A DNA stretch of 11,694 bases from an uncultured Selenomonadaceae bacterium (GTDB taxonomy: Bacteria > Bacillota > Negativicutes > Selenomonadales > Selenomonadaceae): positions 1 to 11,694 of the forward strand of contig CAJOQC010000204.1 of NCBI GenBank assembly GCA_905236785.1. Direction: 5' to 3'. Positions 8,500 through 11,694 of the stretch are shown piece by piece. The notes below the pieces were generated by a model. That model was not told where the DNA came from and did not search any database. It worked only from the letters and a program-made list of their open reading frames with translations. A program made the translations under genes and the position numbers. Within the stretch, counting starts at the first letter, position 1. The number at the start of each line of letters is the position of its first letter.

Positions 8500-9050
8500 G
8501 CAAAAAAGGAAAACTCTTGCTTGCGGCGGCGGTTTTCTTCTTCGCCCTCCTTGTGGTTTGGGCGGTGCGAACCGTGCCGGAGCCGCCGCCCATCATTAAG
8601 GACGACACGCCGAAAGTAATGACCTACGACCAAAACACCATAAGCGAAGAAAAAGCCGGCAAGAAAATTTGGGAGCTTACCGCCGAGTCCACCACGGTGA
8701 ACGTGGACAATGAGGACATCTTAATGAATGTTCTTACGGGGCATTTTTATGCCGAGGACGGGCGAATTGTTACGATAACCGCCGACAAAGGCGCATATAG
8801 CCACGGCAGCCGCGATATATGGGTAACGGGCAACGTGAAAGTGACCACCAGCGACGGCGCAGAGCTTACGGCGGACGAATTTCATTGGTCGGCCAAAGAA
8901 GAAAAATTAACCGCCAAAGGCAATGCCAAGGCAACCAAAGAGGACATGAAACTTACCGCCGACGAAATCGAAAGCACCGACGGCTTTAACATAGTAAAGG
9001 CCAAGGGCAAGGCGCATATTGAAAAAGGCAAGGCGCAAAATGAAAATTAA
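8496..9050 (+). CDS. lptC: LPS export protein LptC (inner-membrane anchored)
   Basis: The 184-residue protein (E. coli LptC 191) has a short basic N-terminus, one membrane helix (about 7-24) and a proline-rich linker (28-33), followed by a periplasmic beta domain. That domain shows a clear period of about 30 residues: TG/KG turns at 81, 111, 141 and 170, and Ala-Asp starts at 96, 126 and 155 (ADKGAY, ADEFHW, ADEIES). These are the stacked strands of the LptC/OstA jellyroll. LptC receives LPS from the LptB2FG complex and passes it to LptA, encoded next. AGGAG (8486-8490) lies 5 bases before the ATG, and the start overlaps the lpxL stop (ATGA). LptC sequences are poorly conserved, so the call rests on the topology, the repeat pattern and the position before lptA and lptB. 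Confidence 0.85.
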   Translation: MSKKGKLLLAAAVFFFALLVVWAVRTVPEPPPIIKDDTPKVMTYDQNTISEEKAGKKIWELTAESTTVNVDNEDILMNVLTGHFYAEDGRIVTITADKGAYSHGSRDIWVTGNVKVTTSDGAELTADEFHWSAKEEKLTAKGNAKATKEDMKLTADEIESTDGFNIVKAKGKAHIEKGKAQNEN

Positions 9051-9753
9051 AACACAAAAGGGCAAAATAACTAAATTTTTGGCGGCGTTCGCCCTTTGCG
9101 CCGCGATAGGTTCTTTTTCCGTGACGAGCGCAGAGCAGGAACAAATACCCGCCGAGCTTGACGCGGACACGGTGGAATACAACATGACAAGCGGCCTTGT
9201 GGTGGCCACGGGGGATGTGCTGATGAAGCGCGGCCCGGGGCGGGTGGCCGGGGCAAAGGCTACCTACAACGTGAACACAAAGGAAGGCTTTGTGGAAGGG
9301 AACGTCGTGGCTGTGCGCGAAAATATGCGCATAACCTGCGACAAGGCCACCACCGACGGCACGGAACATATGCTGGCCGTCGGCAACGTGGTGGGCACCC
9401 AACAAGACCTTAAATTCACCGGGGAAAAGGTGGACTACTTCCCCAACCAAAACCAATATATGCTCATCGAAAAGGGCGGCAAGATAACCAACAAAGACGG
9501 CGTTTTCACCGCCGACAAAATGGAAGGCTGGCTTGGCGAAGAGCATTATGTGGGCATAGGCAACGCCCACCTCATAAGCCCCCCCAAGGATTTGGAGGCC
9601 GGCGGCGACCGCCTTGATTATTTTGCCAAGGAACAGGGCAAGGCGATTTTGACGGGCAACGCTTGGGCGGTGCAGAACAACAACGTGGTAAAAAGCCGCC
9701 GTTTGATTTTGTATCTTGCAGAATCGGCGGGCAACAACGTATCGACGCAATGA
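9040..9753 (+). CDS. lptA: LPS transport periplasmic protein LptA (OstA family)
   Basis: From the ATG at 9040 the product is 237 residues with a signal peptide: a basic start ([11 protein letters not shown]), a hydrophobic core (about 13-28) and likely cleavage after Ala31 (VTSA/EQ). The mature part carries repeated OstA units with turns GDV (58), GNV (87), GNV (115), GGK (146), GNA (174) and GNA (206), a period of about 28-32 residues. LptA forms the periplasmic bridge that carries LPS from LptC to LptD. It is longer than E. coli LptA (185), with roughly six units visible. The start lies inside the lptC 3' end (11-base overlap), with AAGG (9030-9033) six bases upstream. A TTG at 9019 would add seven residues before the signal peptide and has no better site. 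Distinguishing LptA from a soluble LptD N-domain rests on size and context. Confidence 0.88.
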   Translation: MKIKTQKGKITKFLAAFALCAAIGSFSVTSAEQEQIPAELDADTVEYNMTSGLVVATGDVLMKRGPGRVAGAKATYNVNTKEGFVEGNVVAVRENMRITCDKATTDGTEHMLAVGNVVGTQQDLKFTGEKVDYFPNQNQYMLIEKGGKITNKDGVFTADKMEGWLGEEHYVGIGNAHLISPPKDLEAGGDRLDYFAKEQGKAILTGNAWAVQNNNVVKSRRLILYLAESAGNNVSTQ

Positions 9754-9758
9754 TTTTC

Positions 9759-9764
9759 GGGGAG
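9759..9764 (+). promoter_or_regulatory. Shine-Dalgarno GGGGAG deciding a TTG start for lptB
   Basis: GGGGAG lies directly after the lptA stop and 11 bases before an in-frame TTG at 9776. No in-frame ATG or GTG lies nearby that would begin with the conserved first strand ([11 protein letters not shown]). Starting at this TTG gives 239 residues, close to E. coli LptB (241). Confidence 0.65.
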
Positions 9765-9775
9765 AGTGGTTTGCT

Positions 9776-10495
9776 TTGCGAATAGAGGCCAAAAACTTGG
9801 TGAAAGCCTTCAAGAGCCGAACCGTGGTTGACAGGGTTTCCCTAAACGTGGAAACCGGCGAAATAGTGGGGCTATTAGGTCCAAACGGCGCGGGGAAAAC
9901 CACCACCTTTTACATGATTGTGGGCTTGGAGCAGCCAAAGCATGGGGAAGTGTTTTTGTCGGACATAAACATTACCCACCTGCCCATGCATCGCCGCGCC
10001 GCCTTGGGCATAAGTTACCTAAGCCAAGAAGCGTCGATTTTCCGCAAACTGACCGTGGAAGAAAACATCATGGCCATTTTGGAAACAACGAAACTATCCA
10101 AGGCGGAACAGCGGAACAAGTACGAAGAACTTTTGCAGGAATTTAACATAGGTCATGTCCGCGAGCGGGTGGGCACGGAACTCTCGGGCGGCGAGCGGCG
10201 CAGGGTGGAGATAGCCCGTTGCCTTGCCTTAGAGCCTCATTTTATTCTTTTGGACGAACCCTTTGCCGGGGTTGACCCCTTGGCGGTGGCGGATATTCAA
10301 GAAATCATTCAGTACCTCCGACAGCGGGGCATGGGCATTTTGATAACGGATCATAACGTCCGCGAAACTTTGCAAATTGTAGACAGAGCCTATATATTAA
10401 ACGAAGGGAAAATTCTTTTGGAGGGCGACAGCAAAACCATCGCCCAAAGTCCCGTGGCGAAAAAGTTCTACCTGGGCGAAAAATTCACCATGTAA
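9776..10495 (+). CDS. lptB: LPS export ABC transporter ATPase LptB
   Basis: With the TTG start the product is 239 residues of stand-alone ABC ATPase. Motifs are Walker [10 protein letters not shown] (35-43), [12 protein letters not shown] (81-92) containing the Q-loop Q84 and the LptB-typical EASIFR segment, the LSGGERRR signature (136-143), Walker [12 protein letters not shown] (158-168, with catalytic pair D160-E161) and the switch H193 in ITDHNVRET (190-198). EASIFR and DHNVRET separate LptB from the related LivF/LivG amino-acid transporter ATPases. It works as a cytoplasmic dimer powering LPS extraction by LptF/G, encoded next. The F89-R90 pair lies in the region that in E. coli LptB contacts the permease coupling helices. 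The gene follows lptA by 22 bases and is followed by lptF/G 12 bases later. Confidence 0.95.
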   Translation: MRIEAKNLVKAFKSRTVVDRVSLNVETGEIVGLLGPNGAGKTTTFYMIVGLEQPKHGEVFLSDINITHLPMHRRAALGISYLSQEASIFRKLTVEENIMAILETTKLSKAEQRNKYEELLQEFNIGHVRERVGTELSGGERRRVEIARCLALEPHFILLDEPFAGVDPLAVADIQEIIQYLRQRGMGILITDHNVRETLQIVDRAYILNEGKILLEGDSKTIAQSPVAKKFYLGEKFTM

Positions 10496-10507
10496 TAGGA
10501 GAAGGCA

Positions 10508-11602
10508 ATGCATATACGGATTCTCGACAAATATATATTTAGGGAAGTGGTTATAACCTTCCTGTTTGGGATATGCGCTTTTTCGGCGGTCTTTATCGGT
10601 TCGGGGACGCTGTTTCGCATTGCCCGCTACATCACGGACTACGGCGCGTCCTTTGAGTCCGTCGTTAAAATTTTCATCTTCGGCCTGCCGAGCATCATAA
10701 TGTGGACATTCCCCATGTCCATGCTCTTGGGGGTGCTTTTAACCTTCGGGCGTCTTTCAAGCAACAGCGAAATAACCGCCATGAAATCATGCGGCATTGG
10801 TTTTGTGCGGATAGCCGCGCCGGCCGTGGCCTTGGGGCTTTTTGTCAGCATATTGGCCATTGCATTTAACGAATATGTTGTGCCATGGGCAAATACGGCG
10901 TACAGCAACGTGCTTTATTACGAAATTGAGGGAAATACCACAATGAAGTCCCAAGAACACATAGTAATAAAGGACATCGAAAACGGCGAGATAAAACGCC
11001 TCGTATACGCGAGAAACTATAACGCCGACACCCAAACCTTAAACGGCGTGACCATGCAGGATTTTGACGGGGAAGGCAAAGTCCGCCATGTGGAAAACGC
11101 CGAATATGCCAAATGGAGCGGCAAGGATTGGACAATGTTCAACGGTATGCTCTACGACGTGACGGACACGGCCAGCGAACACACCATGCACTTTAACAAG
11201 CAAATCTTGCCCGTGTCGGCCAGCCCCAACAGGATAATGCGGGAGCAAAAAAAGCCCGAAGAATTGACCATGAAAGAACTAAAAGCGCAAATCGCCATAA
11301 TGAGGACTCAGTACGTGGACACCAACAAACTTGAAACGGAACTTTACCAACGCATCACCGTCCCCATGGCGAGCCTTATATTTGCCATAGTCGCCGTGCC
11401 GTTGGGTATGCAGCCCACGCGCAACTCTTCTTCCATGGGGTTTGCCATGTCGGTCATCATCATCTTTTGCTACTACACCGTAATGACCCTGGCAAACGCC
11501 ATCGGCAGAAGCGGCGCGTTGCCGCCGGCGTTTGCGGTGTGGATTCCGAACATAATCGGCCTTATGGCCGGCGTTGTTCTCATTCGCCGCGCTTCGCGGT
11601 AA
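10508..11602 (+). CDS. LPS export permease of the LptF/LptG (YjgP/YjgQ) family
   Basis: The 364-residue protein matches the family size (E. coli LptF 366, LptG 360). Three membrane helices at about 13-33, 52-80 and 101-121 and three at about 284-302, 308-328 and 340-359 flank a soluble periplasmic beta domain (about 140-250). The segment after helix 2, GRLSSNSEITAMKSCGIG (81-98), is the family's coupling region with a conserved Glu (E88) for LptB contact. YQRITVPMASL (280-290) and VAVPLG (295-300) mark the second half. With LptB it would lift LPS out of the inner membrane for LptC. AGGAG (10497-10501) is 6 bases before the ATG. Whether it is an LptF or an LptG orthologue is not decidable here, so no symbol is given; only one such gene is present before the window ends. 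Confidence 0.93.
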   Translation: MHIRILDKYIFREVVITFLFGICAFSAVFIGSGTLFRIARYITDYGASFESVVKIFIFGLPSIIMWTFPMSMLLGVLLTFGRLSSNSEITAMKSCGIGFVRIAAPAVALGLFVSILAIAFNEYVVPWANTAYSNVLYYEIEGNTTMKSQEHIVIKDIENGEIKRLVYARNYNADTQTLNGVTMQDFDGEGKVRHVENAEYAKWSGKDWTMFNGMLYDVTDTASEHTMHFNKQILPVSASPNRIMREQKKPEELTMKELKAQIAIMRTQYVDTNKLETELYQRITVPMASLIFAIVAVPLGMQPTRNSSSMGFAMSVIIIFCYYTVMTLANAIGRSGALPPAFAVWIPNIIGLMAGVVLIRRASR

Positions 11603-11605
11603 TAA

Positions 11606-11655
11606 CTTCTTTTCTTTTTCTCTTTCTTTGAAAAGAAAGAGAAAAAGAAAAGAAG
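11606..11655. repeat. Perfect 22-bp inverted repeat (pyrimidine arm / purine arm), possible terminator
   Basis: The left arm (11606-11627) is all C and T and the right arm (11634-11655) is its exact reverse complement, all A and G, with a six-base centre TTGAAA (the outer TT/AA can also pair). It begins three bases after the lptF/G stop, so it could end transcription of the operon. It is not followed by a T-run on the + strand (CAAAAGAAAAAGAG comes next) nor by a clean one on the other strand, so a standard intrinsic terminator is not shown. Alternatives are an mRNA 3'-end stabilising hairpin or a dispersed palindromic repeat. The remaining 39 bases (11656-11694) are A-rich with no visible gene. 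Confidence 0.6.
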
Positions 11656-11694
11656 CAAAAGAAAAAGAGAAAAAAACTTTAATGAATATATAAA

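Noticed and set aside
9097..9099. Cysteine in the lptA signal peptide as a lipoprotein site
   Set aside because: The preceding residues (Phe-Ala-Leu) do not fit a lipobox, and a normal signal peptidase I site lies further on at about Ala31.
9716..9775. Upstream TTG giving lptB twenty more residues
   Set aside because: The added residues read the end of lptA in another frame, resemble nothing in LptB and have no ribosome site.
8986..9906. 306-codon open frame on the minus strand across lptC, lptA and lptB
   Set aside because: It lies opposite three well-supported genes, its translation shows no recognisable domain, and long antisense frames are expected from the codon bias of this DNA.
11606..11655. 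Calling the terminal hairpin a standard rho-independent terminator
   Set aside because: There is no T-run after the stem on the plus strand and only TTATTA on the minus side, so it is listed as an inverted repeat with possible terminator function.

Overview
This window is a run of twelve same-strand (+) genes, packed almost end to end, for building and exporting lipopolysaccharide (LPS). I identify, in order: the 3' end of lpxB (by position and a short C-terminus only), msbA, a fused waaA-lpxK gene, kdsB, kdsA, kdsD, kdsC, an lpxL-type acyltransferase, lptC, lptA, lptB and one lptF/lptG-type permease. The window closes with a long perfect hairpin. There are no RNA genes, insertion sequences, phage genes or CRISPR arrays. 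No stretch longer than about 100 bases lacks a gene.

Organism: a diderm (outer-membrane) bacterium with moderately GC-rich DNA (by eye, not counted), strong AGGAGG-type ribosome binding sites and a gene order gathering nearly all lipid A, Kdo and Lpt functions in one locus. To my knowledge this layout is most typical of the Negativicutes, the LPS-bearing Firmicutes (Veillonella/Selenomonas/Acidaminococcus relatives). In Proteobacteria these genes are usually split among several loci. The taxon is an inference from gene order, not a demonstrated placement.

Layout: 1-102 is the putative end of lpxB. 122-1852 is msbA, the inner-membrane lipid A flippase. 1874-4408 joins Kdo transferase (WaaA) and lipid A 4'-kinase (LpxK) in one 844-residue protein. 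4405-7523 holds the four Kdo genes: KdsD makes arabinose-5-P, KdsA condenses it with PEP, KdsC removes the phosphate and KdsB activates Kdo as CMP-Kdo for WaaA. A 64-base AT-rich gap, the only sizeable internal one, precedes lpxL (7588-8499), a late acyltransferase. 8496-11602 is the export module: LptC (inner-membrane anchor), LptA (periplasmic bridge), LptB (ATPase) and one LptF/G permease. 11606-11655 is a 22-bp perfect inverted repeat made of pyrimidines on one arm and purines on the other.

How it works together: genes are joined by ATGA stop/start overlaps (waaA-lpxK/kdsB, kdsB/kdsA, lpxL/lptC), an 11-base overlap (lptC/lptA) or gaps of about 10-22 bases, so co-transcription and coupled translation are likely. 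Products cover steps from lipid A disaccharide phosphorylation through Kdo addition, acylation, flipping and transport to the outer membrane. No heptosyltransferase or O-antigen gene and no outer-membrane LptD/LptE is visible. I see no unknown system here. The points most worth a second look are the waaA-lpxK fusion, the single LptF/G permease, the metal-type KdsA and the terminal hairpin.
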